Assembly: GCF_900753045.1 (NCBI RefSeq)
Contig: NZ_CAADXO010000011.1
Location: 1-56,300, forward strand
Origin: an uncultured Phascolarctobacterium sp.
GTDB taxonomy: Bacteria > Bacillota > Negativicutes > Acidaminococcales > Acidaminococcaceae
Length of the DNA: 56,300 nt
Reading direction: 5' to 3'
The notes below the pieces were generated by a model. That model made no database searches. It saw only the letters and a program-made list of their open reading frames with translations, and was not told the origin of the DNA. The first letter of the stretch is position 1; the number at the start of each line of letters is the position of its first letter. Shown here one piece after another: positions 15,874 through 23,708 of the stretch. The position numbers were made by a program, and so were the translations under genes.

Positions 15874-16707
15874 ATGAATAAGTTTTTAAAATACGCTCTT
15901 GTGGGCGTACTGACAATGTTTGCTATCGTAGCTGCAGGCTGCGGCGGTTCTAAGGATGACGGCAAGGTAGATATGAATAAGCCTGTTATCGTAGGCGTAA
16001 ACCCCGGTCCTCATGCTATCATTATGGATAACGTAAAGAAGATTGCCGAGAAAAAAGGCCTGAAGATTGAGGTTAAAGAGTTCAGCGATTTCGTAACTCC
16101 TAACTCCGCTTTGGCTTCCGGTGAAATCTGGGCTAACTGCTTCCAGCACGAGCCCTTCCTGAAGGCTACTATGAAGAAGGAGCCTTCCTTCAAGCTGGCT
16201 AAAGCCTTCAACACCGCTCTGTTCCCGATTAACATCTATTCTAAAAAATTGAAACCTGGCGACACCATTCCCGACGGTGCAAAAATCGGTATTCCTAACG
16301 ATCCGACCAACGGCGGCCGTGCCATTCTGCTGCTCGCTGCCAACAACCTGATTAAGGTTAAAGACCCGAAGGATGTTACTACCAGCGTTAAGGATATCAC
16401 CGAAAATCCGCATCATTTTGAAATTATCGAGCTGGAAGCTGCAGCAATTCCCCGCAGCCTGGATGACCTGACCTGCGCAGCAATCAACACTACCTACGCT
16501 ATCAGCGCCGGCCTGGACCCCGCCAAGGATCCTATCCTGCGTGAAACCAAGGATTCTCTGTATGTAAACATTGTTGCCGTACAGGAAAAGGACCTGAACG
16601 ATCCGCGTCTGAAGATTTTCCAGGAAGCATATCAATCTAAGGAAAATGCAGAATTCATCGAGAAGAAATTCCCCGGTTCTGTATACTTAGGCTGGGATAA
16701 CAAATAA
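15874..16707 (+). CDS. MetQ/NlpA-family substrate-binding lipoprotein
   Basis: This is an extracytoplasmic substrate-binding lipoprotein of the NLPA/MetQ family, which delivers D/L-methionine or related compounds to a MetNI-type ABC importer. The signal peptide spans residues 1-21 with lipobox VAAGC; the Cys is followed by GGSKDD. Family motifs include NPTNGGRAILLL and the AAAIPRSLDDLTCAAINTTYA region that lines the ligand site. The length of 277 aa is normal. GGGGAGG lies upstream of the ATG. No metN or metI gene is adjacent, so it is an orphan receptor here. Ligand identity beyond the family is not provable from sequence. Confidence 0.88.
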   Translation: MNKFLKYALVGVLTMFAIVAAGCGGSKDDGKVDMNKPVIVGVNPGPHAIIMDNVKKIAEKKGLKIEVKEFSDFVTPNSALASGEIWANCFQHEPFLKATMKKEPSFKLAKAFNTALFPINIYSKKLKPGDTIPDGAKIGIPNDPTNGGRAILLLAANNLIKVKDPKDVTTSVKDITENPHHFEIIELEAAAIPRSLDDLTCAAINTTYAISAGLDPAKDPILRETKDSLYVNIVAVQEKDLNDPRLKIFQEAYQSKENAEFIEKKFPGSVYLGWDNK

Positions 16708-16727
16708 TGAGCTTATGGTCAACGTGT

Positions 16728-16747
16728 AAAGCTCCTGCGGGAGCTTT
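16728..16747 (+). terminator. Weak hairpin between MetQ-like and M20 genes
   Basis: AAAGCTCC-TGCG-GGAGCTTT (16728-16747) is a perfect 8-bp stem, but the following sequence is only moderately T-rich (GGCCTTTTGT). It may attenuate rather than stop read-through into the M20 gene. Confidence 0.5.
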
Positions 16748-16787
16748 GCCGTTGGCCTTTTGTCTATGCAAAGGTGGTAATTTAATC

Positions 16788-17909
16788 ATGGATATTCAAG
16801 CACATATTAATGAGGTATGGCCCAAGCTGCACGCTTTGGCGGAGCCTGCCTTCAAGGAAGTTAAGACTGCAGCCTTTCTGGCTGATTTTTTGCGCAAGCT
16901 TGGTTACGATGTAACCGAAAACGTCGGCAATACTACCGCACTTGCCGCTGTGCTCGACAGCGGCAAGCCGGGACCTACGGTAGCAGTACGTACCGATATG
17001 GACTGCCTGCTGTTTAAGAACGAGGATGGCTCACTGGAGCCTATTCACGCCTGCGGTCATGATGCGCATATGACTATTGCTTTGGGCGTAGCCAGGCTAC
17101 TAAAAGAGCAGGGCCTTGCCTGCGGCCGGGTGAAGATTCTTTGCCAGCCTGCGGAGGAAATCGGCAGAGGTGCCCTGGCGATGCTGGAGGCAGGCGCACT
17201 GGATGATGTGCAGTACGCTTTGGGCTATCATGTAATGCCGAAGGATATGGCACGCACCGGTCAGATTATCGCCCAGATTAACTGGACGGCCTGCACCCTG
17301 ATGGAAGGCGAAATCCGCGGTTTGGCAGCGCACGGCTCCCAGCCGCATCTGGGCGTGAACGCTATTGATGCCGGTGCCGCTATCGTCAATGCCATCAACG
17401 CTCTGCACAGCAACCCGCTTTTGGGCGGCAGCATCAAAACTACCCGCTTCATGGGCGGTGCGGGCTCGCTCAACGCTATCTGCGACAAGGTAAGCATAGG
17501 CTTTGACTTGCGCAGTACGTCGAACGCCGAAATGCTGGAGCTGCGCCGCAAGGTAGAGGATATCGTCGTGAATACGGCGAAGGTGTACGGCGCGGAGGCA
17601 GATTGTCATATCGTCGGCACCTGCCCGGCGGCGGAGGCTGACCCGTCACTGTTGGTGCTGACGCAGGAGGTAATTTCCGCAGAGCTGGGAGCGGGAGGAC
17701 TTATTCCTGCTGCCAATATTACGGTAGGCGAGGACTTCAACTTCTTCAAGCAGGAGCGTCCGCAGCTGAAAACTGCCAGCCTGGGCATTGGCTGCGATCT
17801 GGAGCCGCGTCTGCATGACCGCGATATGCACTTTGACCACAGCGCATTGGCTAATGCCATTAACGTGCTGACAAATCTTACGCAGCGTATTTTATGCGTA
17901 AAGCCGTAA
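16788..17909 (+). CDS. M20-family metal-dependent amidohydrolase
   Basis: This is a cytoplasmic zinc/manganese amidohydrolase of peptidase family M20D (hippurate / N-acyl-amino-acid / IAA-amino-acid hydrolase group) that removes acyl groups from amino acids. Seen metal-site motifs are HACGHDAHM near residue 83, QPAEEIGRGA near residue 118 and LGYHV near residue 145; the dimerisation lid follows and the domain closes with VGEDFNFF. AAGGTGG (16771-16777) supports the ATG at 16788 (373 aa); the frame is open upstream to the previous stop, but that extension has no family similarity. The natural substrate is unknown. It may read through from the MetQ-like gene. Confidence 0.9.
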   Translation: MDIQAHINEVWPKLHALAEPAFKEVKTAAFLADFLRKLGYDVTENVGNTTALAAVLDSGKPGPTVAVRTDMDCLLFKNEDGSLEPIHACGHDAHMTIALGVARLLKEQGLACGRVKILCQPAEEIGRGALAMLEAGALDDVQYALGYHVMPKDMARTGQIIAQINWTACTLMEGEIRGLAAHGSQPHLGVNAIDAGAAIVNAINALHSNPLLGGSIKTTRFMGGAGSLNAICDKVSIGFDLRSTSNAEMLELRRKVEDIVVNTAKVYGAEADCHIVGTCPAAEADPSLLVLTQEVISAELGAGGLIPAANITVGEDFNFFKQERPQLKTASLGIGCDLEPRLHDRDMHFDHSALANAINVLTNLTQRILCVKP

Positions 17910-17935
17910 GCATATCCTGAAAAATAACAAAGCAA

Positions 17936-17982
17936 AAGGCTTCTGCAGTAAGGTGTTGCCAAACTGCGGAAGCCTTATTTTT
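17936..17982. terminator. Bidirectional intrinsic terminator
   Basis: AAGGCTTCTGCAGT (17936-17949) pairs with ACTGCGGAAGCCTT (17963-17976), with ATTTTT on the + side. It lies between convergent genes (M20 on +, flavodoxin on -) and can serve both. Confidence 0.85.
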
Positions 17983-17998
17983 ACGCTTATGACTCTTT

Positions 17999-18466
17999 TT
18001 ATGCTTCTTCGATTGCTGCGGCGATGGCTGCAACAGCCTTGTCTTTAAGGCCGGTTGCTTCGATGCAGGGCTTGAAGGTTGCATTTTTGCAGACTGCCGT
18101 CATAGCTTTTTCGCTGCTGCCCTTACCGCTGCTGCCGTAGGTGCAGACAGGGATAACTGTTTTGCCGCTCAGGTCGTTTTCTTCCAGGAAGGTGAGGATG
18201 ATATTGGGGCAGGTGAACCACCAGATAGGGAACATCAGTACAATGGTGTCATAGTCCTGCAGGTTCTGCGGCTTAGCCTTAATTGCAGGACGGGCGTTCT
18301 GCAGATTTTCGATTTTAGCTTGGCCTACGCAGACAAGATAAGAGGAGGAATATGTCTTGACCGGCTCGATGGCGAAAAGTTCGGCATCGGTTTGCTTAGC
18401 AGTGTCCTCAGCCAGCTTTTTGGTGATGCCTGTGCGTGTAAAATAGGCGATGAGAGTTTTCTTCAT
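17999..18466 (-). CDS. Flavodoxin-family protein
   Basis: This is a 155-aa flavodoxin-like FMN protein, the only clear - strand gene in the window. The N-terminal phosphate-binding loop is YFTRTGITKKLAE, in place of the classical T-x-T-G-x-T. The FMN-stacking loop regions are MFPIWWFTCP (near residue 80) and CTYGSSGKGSSE (near residue 109). Such proteins carry electrons or act as small NAD(P)H quinone/FMN reductases. A GAGG ribosome site precedes the ATG (complement of 18464-18466). A -10 box (complement of ATTATA, 18495-18500) is visible about 30 bp upstream. It is monocistronic. The partner is unknown. Confidence 0.85.
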   Translation of the reverse strand: MKKTLIAYFTRTGITKKLAEDTAKQTDAELFAIEPVKTYSSSYLVCVGQAKIENLQNARPAIKAKPQNLQDYDTIVLMFPIWWFTCPNIILTFLEENDLSGKTVIPVCTYGSSGKGSSEKAMTAVCKNATFKPCIEATGLKDKAVAAIAAAIEEA

Positions 18467-18549
18467 AACGGGAACCTCGCTTTCATATAGTAATATTATA
18501 ACACAATTTTGGACAAAGGCTGAATTTTCTTTACAGTTTTACTCTTAGC

Positions 18550-18578
18550 TTGTATATTTAGCTGATTTCATGTATAAT
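18550..18578 (+). promoter_or_regulatory. Sigma-70 promoter of the larA-like operon
   Basis: TTGTAT at 18550-18555, 17-bp spacer, TATAAT at 18573-18578; the start codon is about 30 bp downstream. Confidence 0.75.
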
Positions 18579-18609
18579 AGAGTTAGTTTTTTCAAATGGA
18601 GGGATATCG

Positions 18610-19908
18610 ATGAAAAAATACTTTCTGCCTATAGGCAAACGACAGGAAGAGGTATTGCTCCCCGAGGAGCGCGTTATATATGATATACACGGCAATGAAT
18701 CTACCGTCTGCGAGGACGTTGTTGCCGCTACTACCGAAGCAATCCGTAACCCGATCGGTACCAAGCCGCTGCGCGAAATTGTGCATGCAGGCGAAACTGT
18801 AACCATCGTCATCAGCGATATTACCCGTCTGTGCGGCACGTCCGAATTTCTGCCGGTTATTGTGGCCGAGCTGAACAGTGTGGGCGTAAAGGACGAGGAC
18901 ATCACTGTTATTGTTGCTACCGGTACCCACCGCGGTCATACGCATGAGGAGGATATCACCGTTTGCGGCGAGGATATGGTGCGCCGTCTGAAAATTGTTC
19001 AGCATGACTCCCGCAAGAGCGAGGACATGGTGCTGCTGGGCAAAACATCCTTCGGTAACGATGTTGCCATCAGCAAATATGTTGCCAACGCTGACAGAGT
19101 TATTCTGACCGGTGCCGTAACACTGCATCCCTTTGCAGGCTTCGGCGGCGGACGCAAGGCTGTTATGCCGGGCGTAGCAGCGTACGAAAGCATCATGAAG
19201 AACCATTGCATGACGATGTCTCCGGTAGAAGGCGCGGGCTGCAACAAGTCCTGTGACGCAAGTCTGCTCGAGGGCAATCCTATTCATCAGGATATGTATG
19301 AATCCTGCAAGCTGCTGGATCCTGATTTTCTGGTGAACACTGTGTTTACTCCGGACGGAGAAATCAGCGAGGTTGTTGCCGGTCACTGGTACGAGGCATG
19401 GCAGAAGGGCTGCAAGGATTTGCTGGCTATGGCAGGAGTACACATTAAGCAGCTGGCTGATGTAGTAATTGCTTCCGCAGGCGGTTATCCCAAGGATCTG
19501 AATCTGTATCAGGCTACCAAGTGCCACATGAACGCACAGTTTGCGGTTAAGCACGGCGGTATCATGATTTTCACTCTGGACTGCCCGGATATTAAGGAGC
19601 CTGCTATTTTTACGGACTGCTTCAGCCGTAACGATATGGAGCAGTTTGAAAAGGATATCCGTGCCAATTTCACTATTCCGGCCTTTGTTGCCTTTAAAGC
19701 GCGCTGCATTGTCAACGATGTAACCGCTTATCTGGTAACACGTCCCGAGAACTTCGATTTTGTCCGCAAGACAGGTCATATTCCCTGCGCATCCTTGCAG
19801 GAGGCCTGGAATCTGGCACAGGAAAAACTTGCAGAGCAAGGCAAAAAGGATTACAATATTACCATTATGGGCCATGCTTCGGCTACGCTGCCTATTTTGG
19901 ACAAATAA
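18610..19908 (+). CDS. LarA-family (nickel-pincer lactate racemase-like) protein
   Basis: This is a 432-aa member of the LarA/DUF2088 family. LarA racemises lactate using a nickel-pincer nucleotide bound to a lysine; relatives racemise or epimerise other 2-hydroxy acids. Seen key motifs are SDITRLCG near residue 75, GTHRGHTHEE near residue 105 (catalytic His region), LHPFAGFGGGRKAVMPG near residue 174 (His and the cofactor-bearing Lys of GGGRK) and the KNHCM His. GGAGGG supports the ATG. No larB, larC or larE cofactor genes are adjacent. It sits 33 bp before a lactate/malate-dehydrogenase-like gene, pointing to use of both enantiomers of a 2-hydroxy acid. The exact substrate is not proven. 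Confidence 0.85.
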   Translation: MKKYFLPIGKRQEEVLLPEERVIYDIHGNESTVCEDVVAATTEAIRNPIGTKPLREIVHAGETVTIVISDITRLCGTSEFLPVIVAELNSVGVKDEDITVIVATGTHRGHTHEEDITVCGEDMVRRLKIVQHDSRKSEDMVLLGKTSFGNDVAISKYVANADRVILTGAVTLHPFAGFGGGRKAVMPGVAAYESIMKNHCMTMSPVEGAGCNKSCDASLLEGNPIHQDMYESCKLLDPDFLVNTVFTPDGEISEVVAGHWYEAWQKGCKDLLAMAGVHIKQLADVVIASAGGYPKDLNLYQATKCHMNAQFAVKHGGIMIFTLDCPDIKEPAIFTDCFSRNDMEQFEKDIRANFTIPAFVAFKARCIVNDVTAYLVTRPENFDFVRKTGHIPCASLQEAWNLAQEKLAEQGKKDYNITIMGHASATLPILDK

Positions 19909-19941
19909 AATATTAAAGAAAAATTTGGGGGGAACTTAATT

Positions 19942-20904
19942 ATGAAAACAAGAAAAGTTGGTATTATCGGTTTAGGTCACGTTGGTGCTCACGTTGCATA
20001 CAGCCTGGCTATTCAGGGCATTGCTGCCGAGCTGGTGCTGGTAGATCTGAAAGAATCCAAGCTGGCTGCCGAGGTACAGGACCTGCGCGACGCAATTCTG
20101 TATTGCCCGCATGATGTAAAAATCAACGGCGGTACCTACGCTGATCTGGGCGACTGCGATGCTATCGTAAACTGCATCGGCGATATCGATTTGGTTGCCA
20201 GCGGTGACCGCTTGGATGAGCTTACCTTTACCGCAGCACAGGTTAAGGGTTATATCCACAAGGTTATGGCCAGCGGCTTCAACGGCTTTATTGTTAACAT
20301 CACCAATCCTTGCGATGTTATCACCAACATCCTTTATCGCGAAAGCGGCCTGCCGAAAGGACATGTAATCGGCACCGGTACCGGTCTGGATACCTCCCGT
20401 CTGGTATCTGCTTTATCCCTGCAGACCGGTGTTTCTCCGCAATCCATCAGCGCTTACATGATTGGCGAGCACGGCGCTTCCCAAATGGCTGCATGGTCCT
20501 GCGTAAACTTCAACGGCATTCCCTTAAGCTCTCTGGAGCATGAGGATCCTAAATTCGCTTTTGACAAACCGGAGCTGCAAAAACGCGCTATCGGCGGCGG
20601 GTGGGTAACCTATAGCGGCAAGCACTGCACCGAATACGGCATCTGCTCTACCGCAGCACGTATGGTACGCTGCATTTTCAACGACGAGCAACGCATTATG
20701 CCTGCTTCCATGCTGCTTGACGGCGAATATGGCGAAAAGGATGTCTTTGTAGGCGTTCCCGTACTGCTGGGCAAAAACGGCGCAGAGCGTGTGCTGGAGC
20801 TGCCTCTGACTGCTGAGGAGCTGGCAAACTTCCACAAATGCTGCGACGATGTACGCAAGAACATCAAAACCGCAGAAGGCATTGCTGCTGCAGAATGTAA
20901 ATAA
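19942..20904 (+). CDS. Lactate/malate dehydrogenase-family L-2-hydroxyacid dehydrogenase
   Basis: This is a 320-aa NAD-dependent dehydrogenase of the LDH/MDH superfamily, nearest in pattern to L-lactate or L-2-hydroxyisocaproate dehydrogenase. Seen motifs: GLGHVGAHVAYSL (nucleotide binding), LVDLKESK (Asp that selects NAD), NITNPCDV, GTGTGLDTSRL (Arg that binds the carboxylate) and GEHG with the catalytic His near residue 175. Malate dehydrogenases usually show other loop residues, so a 2-hydroxy-monocarboxylate substrate is more likely. It follows the larA-like gene by 33 bp in one operon and ends before a strong terminator. Confidence 0.88.
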   Translation: MKTRKVGIIGLGHVGAHVAYSLAIQGIAAELVLVDLKESKLAAEVQDLRDAILYCPHDVKINGGTYADLGDCDAIVNCIGDIDLVASGDRLDELTFTAAQVKGYIHKVMASGFNGFIVNITNPCDVITNILYRESGLPKGHVIGTGTGLDTSRLVSALSLQTGVSPQSISAYMIGEHGASQMAAWSCVNFNGIPLSSLEHEDPKFAFDKPELQKRAIGGGWVTYSGKHCTEYGICSTAARMVRCIFNDEQRIMPASMLLDGEYGEKDVFVGVPVLLGKNGAERVLELPLTAEELANFHKCCDDVRKNIKTAEGIAAAECK

Positions 20905-20928
20905 TTTTTAACGTATGTCTTTGAAAGG

Positions 20929-20973
20929 GCAGGCCGACAACGCTGCGGGGCGGTGTTAACGGCCTGCTTTTTT
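20929..20973 (+). terminator. Intrinsic terminator after the dehydrogenase gene
   Basis: GCAGGCCG (20929-20936) pairs with CGGCCTGC (20960-20967), followed by TTTTTT. Confidence 0.92.
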
Positions 20974-21024
20974 GCTGGTTATGCTACAAAGTTAACAAAA
21001 AAAGTGCCTTAGCAAAGATAATAG

Positions 21025-21053
21025 TTGAAAGTTTTGCAAATGAGTGGTAAAAT
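21025..21053 (+). promoter_or_regulatory. Sigma-70 promoter of the peptidase-efp operon
   Basis: TTGAAA at 21025-21030, 17-bp spacer, TAAAAT at 21048-21053, about 50 bp before the peptidase ATG. Confidence 0.7.
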
Positions 21054-21103
21054 ATTTAGGTGATTCATAGCTGTCACTAGTTTTATGGAAAGAGGGTAAT
21101 ATC

Positions 21104-22177
21104 ATGACGCGTATCAATAGAGTTTTGGAGCATATGGCCAAGCTGCAGGTAGACAGTGTCATTATTAAGGATGTTACCACAATCCGTTATCTGACCGGCT
21201 TTACAGGAGATTCCAGTCTGCTGTATCTGGACAGACAACAGGGCGTGCTGATTACGGATGGCCGTTATACAGAGCAGGCCAGAAACGAAATGAAGTTCTT
21301 CAAGGTGCTGGAGTATACTCCGACAGGTGCGCACAGCATCTGGGCTGCCGCCGCTGATTTGGCAAAGAATGCCCAAGCGCAGGTAGTAGGCTTTGACGGA
21401 GCGTATTACAGCTATGATGATTACACTGTGCTGCACGAGCTTTTGGGCGAAACCTATATGCAGAGCATTGATTTCAGCGATATCCGCATGATTAAGGATA
21501 AAAAAGAGCTGGACATGCTGCTGAAGGCTGCCAGCATTGCTGACGAAGCCTTTATCCATCTGCTGGAGGATATCAAGCCCGGCTGTACCGAGCGCAGTCT
21601 GGCAGGCCGTCTGGAATACTATATGCGTGCCTTGGGAAGTGAAAAGGCTTCCTTCGATACGATTGTAGCCTCCGGCGTACGCAGTGCTTTGCCGCATGGC
21701 ATGGCATCCGACAAGGTTATCGAGGTCGGTGATTTTATTACCTTTGACTTCGGCGCTGTCTATAAGGGATATCATTCCGATATGACGCGTACTCTGGTAG
21801 TGGGCCTGGCAAATTCCTGGCAGCAGGAAATTTATACCATAGTTGAAGAAGCACAGCGCAAGGGCCTGAAGGCTGCCGAAGCAGGCATGACCGGCAGAGA
21901 GCTGGATGCTATCGTGCGTGACAGCATTACCGCCTGCGGCTACGGCGATTATTATGTGCACGGTACAGGTCACGGTGTAGGCCTGGAAATCCACGAAATG
22001 CCGATGATCAACAAGCGTGGCGCTACAGTGCTGCAGACAGGCATGATCTTCACTATTGAACCCGGTATATACATTCCCGGTAAAGGCGGGGTACGTATAG
22101 AAGATACTGTTGTTTTGACAGAGGATGGGGCGAGAGCCTTGAACGGTGTCAAAAAGCAGCTTATTGAAATTGTCTAA
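21104..22177 (+). CDS. Xaa-Pro aminopeptidase / M24 metallopeptidase
   Basis: This is a 357-aa cytoplasmic dinuclear metallopeptidase of family M24B that releases the residue before proline. The N-terminal creatinase-like domain (about 1-125) is followed by the pita-bread catalytic domain with the five metal ligands: Asp in TFDFGAVYKGY, Asp in SDMTRT, His in HGTGHGVGLEIHE, Glu in FTIEPGIY and Glu in VRIEDTV. Its 26-bp spacing to efp repeats the pepQ-efp pairing common in Firmicutes, where the peptidase may help to recycle proline-rich peptides. The promoter and terminator frame it as the first gene of that operon. Confidence 0.95.
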   Translation: MTRINRVLEHMAKLQVDSVIIKDVTTIRYLTGFTGDSSLLYLDRQQGVLITDGRYTEQARNEMKFFKVLEYTPTGAHSIWAAAADLAKNAQAQVVGFDGAYYSYDDYTVLHELLGETYMQSIDFSDIRMIKDKKELDMLLKAASIADEAFIHLLEDIKPGCTERSLAGRLEYYMRALGSEKASFDTIVASGVRSALPHGMASDKVIEVGDFITFDFGAVYKGYHSDMTRTLVVGLANSWQQEIYTIVEEAQRKGLKAAEAGMTGRELDAIVRDSITACGYGDYYVHGTGHGVGLEIHEMPMINKRGATVLQTGMIFTIEPGIYIPGKGGVRIEDTVVLTEDGARALNGVKKQLIEIV

Positions 22178-22203
22178 TATTTAAATTTATAGGAGGGCTT
22201 CCA

Positions 22204-22761
22204 ATGATTTCCACAAACGAATTTAAAACCAACGTAACTGTTACCATCGATGGCGACGCTTGGCAGGTTGTTGAATTCCAACACGTAAAACCTGGTAAGG
22301 GTGCTGCTTTCGTACGTGCAAAAATGCGTAACCTGTGCACCGGTGCTGTTGTTGAGCGTACCTTCAATGCAGGCGAGCGTCTGCCGAAGGCTCACATCGA
22401 CCGTCGCGAAATGCAATATCTGTATGAATCCGACGGCATGTATGTATTCATGGATAATGAAACCTACGAACAAACCGAGCTGAGCAAAGAAACTCTGGGC
22501 AGCGCACTGAACTTCCTGAAAGAGAACATGGACGTTAAAATCATGATTTATGACAACCGTGTACTGGGCGTTGACCTGCCGAACACTGTAGAACTGACCG
22601 TAGTTGAAACCGAACCCGGCATCAAAGGCGATACCGCTACCGGCGGCAGCAAGAATGCTACCATGGATACCGGCTATGTTGTTAAAGTTCCTCTGTTCAT
22701 CAACGAGGGCGACGTTCTGGCTATCGATACCAGAACCGGCGACTACATTTCCCGCGCTTAA
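22204..22761 (+). CDS. efp: Elongation factor P
   Basis: EF-P enters the ribosomal E-site and speeds peptide-bond formation at consecutive prolines. The 185-aa protein has the N-terminal KOW-like domain (VKPGKGAAFVR, with Lys32 at the loop tip where EF-P is modified), then two OB-fold domains ending with the signature region VPLFINEGDVLAIDTRTGDYISRA, shown here only as its position at the extreme C-terminus. AGGAGG lies before the ATG. There are no epmA or epmB modification genes nearby; the loop is of the Lys type, so another or no modification is possible. Biased codon use indicates high expression. Confidence 0.98.
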   Translation: MISTNEFKTNVTVTIDGDAWQVVEFQHVKPGKGAAFVRAKMRNLCTGAVVERTFNAGERLPKAHIDRREMQYLYESDGMYVFMDNETYEQTELSKETLGSALNFLKENMDVKIMIYDNRVLGVDLPNTVELTVVETEPGIKGDTATGGSKNATMDTGYVVKVPLFINEGDVLAIDTRTGDYISRA

Positions 22762-22783
22762 TTTTAATTAAGAATTACGCAGC

Positions 22784-22844
22784 AGCTGCTGCAGGCTTGT
22801 TCTGTTACTTACGGTGACGGAACCTGCCTGCGGCAGCTTTTTTT
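22784..22844 (+). terminator. Intrinsic terminator after efp
   Basis: AGCTGCTGCAGGC (22784-22796) pairs with GCCTGCGGCAGCT (22826-22838), with a second inner stem (GTTCTGTTAC with GTGACGGAAC) and a T7 tail. Confidence 0.93.
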
Positions 22845-22852
22845 GGTTCTAT

Positions 22853-22909
22853 AATAAGTGTTGTGGTCTTGACCTAATCAAGGACAAGGTTTCTGGCACT
22901 TATTTTTTT
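22853..22909 (+). terminator. Second intrinsic terminator-like hairpin
   Basis: AATAAGTG (22853-22860) pairs with CACTTATT (22897-22904), with an inner GTCTTGA/TCAAGGAC pairing, followed by T5. It lies only 9 bp after the efp terminator and insulates the antitoxin promoter. It may be a relic of a lost transcript. Confidence 0.7.
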
Positions 22910-22915
22910 GCTTGA

Positions 22916-22940
22916 ATTGTGACGTTAAAAGCGTTACGAT
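22916..22940. promoter_or_regulatory. 25-bp imperfect palindrome before relB-like gene (candidate operator)
   Basis: ATTGTGACGTTA...GCGTTACGAT is self-complementary with three mismatched pairs around the centre. It lies 20 bp before the antitoxin start. RelB/DinJ antitoxins bind palindromes at their own promoters; that role here is inference. Confidence 0.5.
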
Positions 22941-22960
22941 TATCTTGGGAGGCGATAATA

Positions 22961-23254
22961 ATGGAAAAAACTGCAACTTTAAATTTACGCGTTAATCCTG
23001 ATGTTAAGGAAAAGGCTGAAGAAGTATTAAGCAAACTTGGCGTACCAATGTCGACTGCTATAACGATGTATTTGAATCAGATTGTTCTTACGGGCGGAAT
23101 ACCGTTTTCTGTTACGCTGCCTAAAGCACCTGTGGCAGTTAATGCTGATATGATGACTAATGCGCAGCTACATGACAAGTTGGCAAAGGGTTATGCTGAT
23201 ATAGAAGCTGGCAGAGTTTATAAAGCTGCGGAAACGTTTGCTGGCAAGAATTAG
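22961..23254 (+). CDS. RelB/DinJ-family antitoxin, apparently orphan
   Basis: This is a 97-aa ribbon-helix-helix antitoxin of the RelB/DinJ family. The N-terminal part, ATLNLRVNPDVKEKAEEVL with LGVPMSTAITMYLNQI, is the typical DNA-binding and dimerisation segment; the C-terminal tail would wrap a YafQ/RelE-type toxin. GGGAGG (22947-22952) supports the ATG at 22961; a longer open frame from 22919 would overlap the palindrome and is rejected. In intact modules the toxin gene overlaps or follows at once. Here the next sequence is a chimeric pseudogene, so the toxin has been lost or lies elsewhere. Confidence 0.88.
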   Translation: MEKTATLNLRVNPDVKEKAEEVLSKLGVPMSTAITMYLNQIVLTGGIPFSVTLPKAPVAVNADMMTNAQLHDKLAKGYADIEAGRVYKAAETFAGKN

Positions 23255-23304
23255 ATAATATGTTATAATATAGTGTCAAGAAAAATTATGGAGGCGTAAG
23301 CACA

Positions 23305-23690
23305 ATGAATTATACAGAGAGCCTGGCGTATTTAGACAGCCGGGCAAGTTTGGTATTAAATTAGGTATGGAGCGCATTGAAGGTCTTTTGCGCTAGCTGG
23401 GCAATCCTAAGCAAAAAATCAAAACCGTACATGTTACGGGTGCGCATGGTCTGCTGGCGTTTCTTGTTGTCTGGTGGGGAATTTTCCTGCCTGCCGCCTG
23501 GAGGCTTGCTTATCACGGTCGCAGCCTTTGGCTGAAGGCGATGGGACGCGGCTATGTGCTGGCGACGGTGGGCATTATCGTCGGCGGCCTGACTGACCAC
23601 GTGTATTTTAATACGCAGATGGGCTTGTGCTTCTGGACGCTGGGCGGACTGACGATGCTATGCAAAAAGCTGAATGAAGAAGATGATTAA
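23305..23690 (+). pseudogene. Chimeric pseudogene: folC start joined to O-antigen-ligase-like end
   Basis: The first part reads as the N-terminus of folylpolyglutamate synthase: MNYTESLAYLDS, then a frameshift near 23341, GKFGIKLGMERIEGLLR, an in-frame TAG at 23394, and LGNPKQKIKTVHVTG, which is the lead-in to the FolC P-loop (normally TNGKGS). At about 23438 the same frame changes into a membrane-protein C-terminus (LLAFLVVWWG..., then HVYFNTQMGLCFWTLGGL) typical of O-antigen ligase/polymerase proteins, ending at TAA 23688. GGAGG at 23290-23295 keeps the folC ribosome site. Neither part can make a functional enzyme. It is best explained by a deletion or recombination that fused two genes, followed by decay. 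Confidence 0.75.
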
Positions 23691-23708
23691 AGAATTTAGA
23701 GGAGAAAG

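Noticed and set aside
18592..19875. 427-codon - strand frame opposite the LarA-like gene
   Set aside because: Shadow of the sense gene: low-complexity composition, no motif, no promoter or ribosome site.
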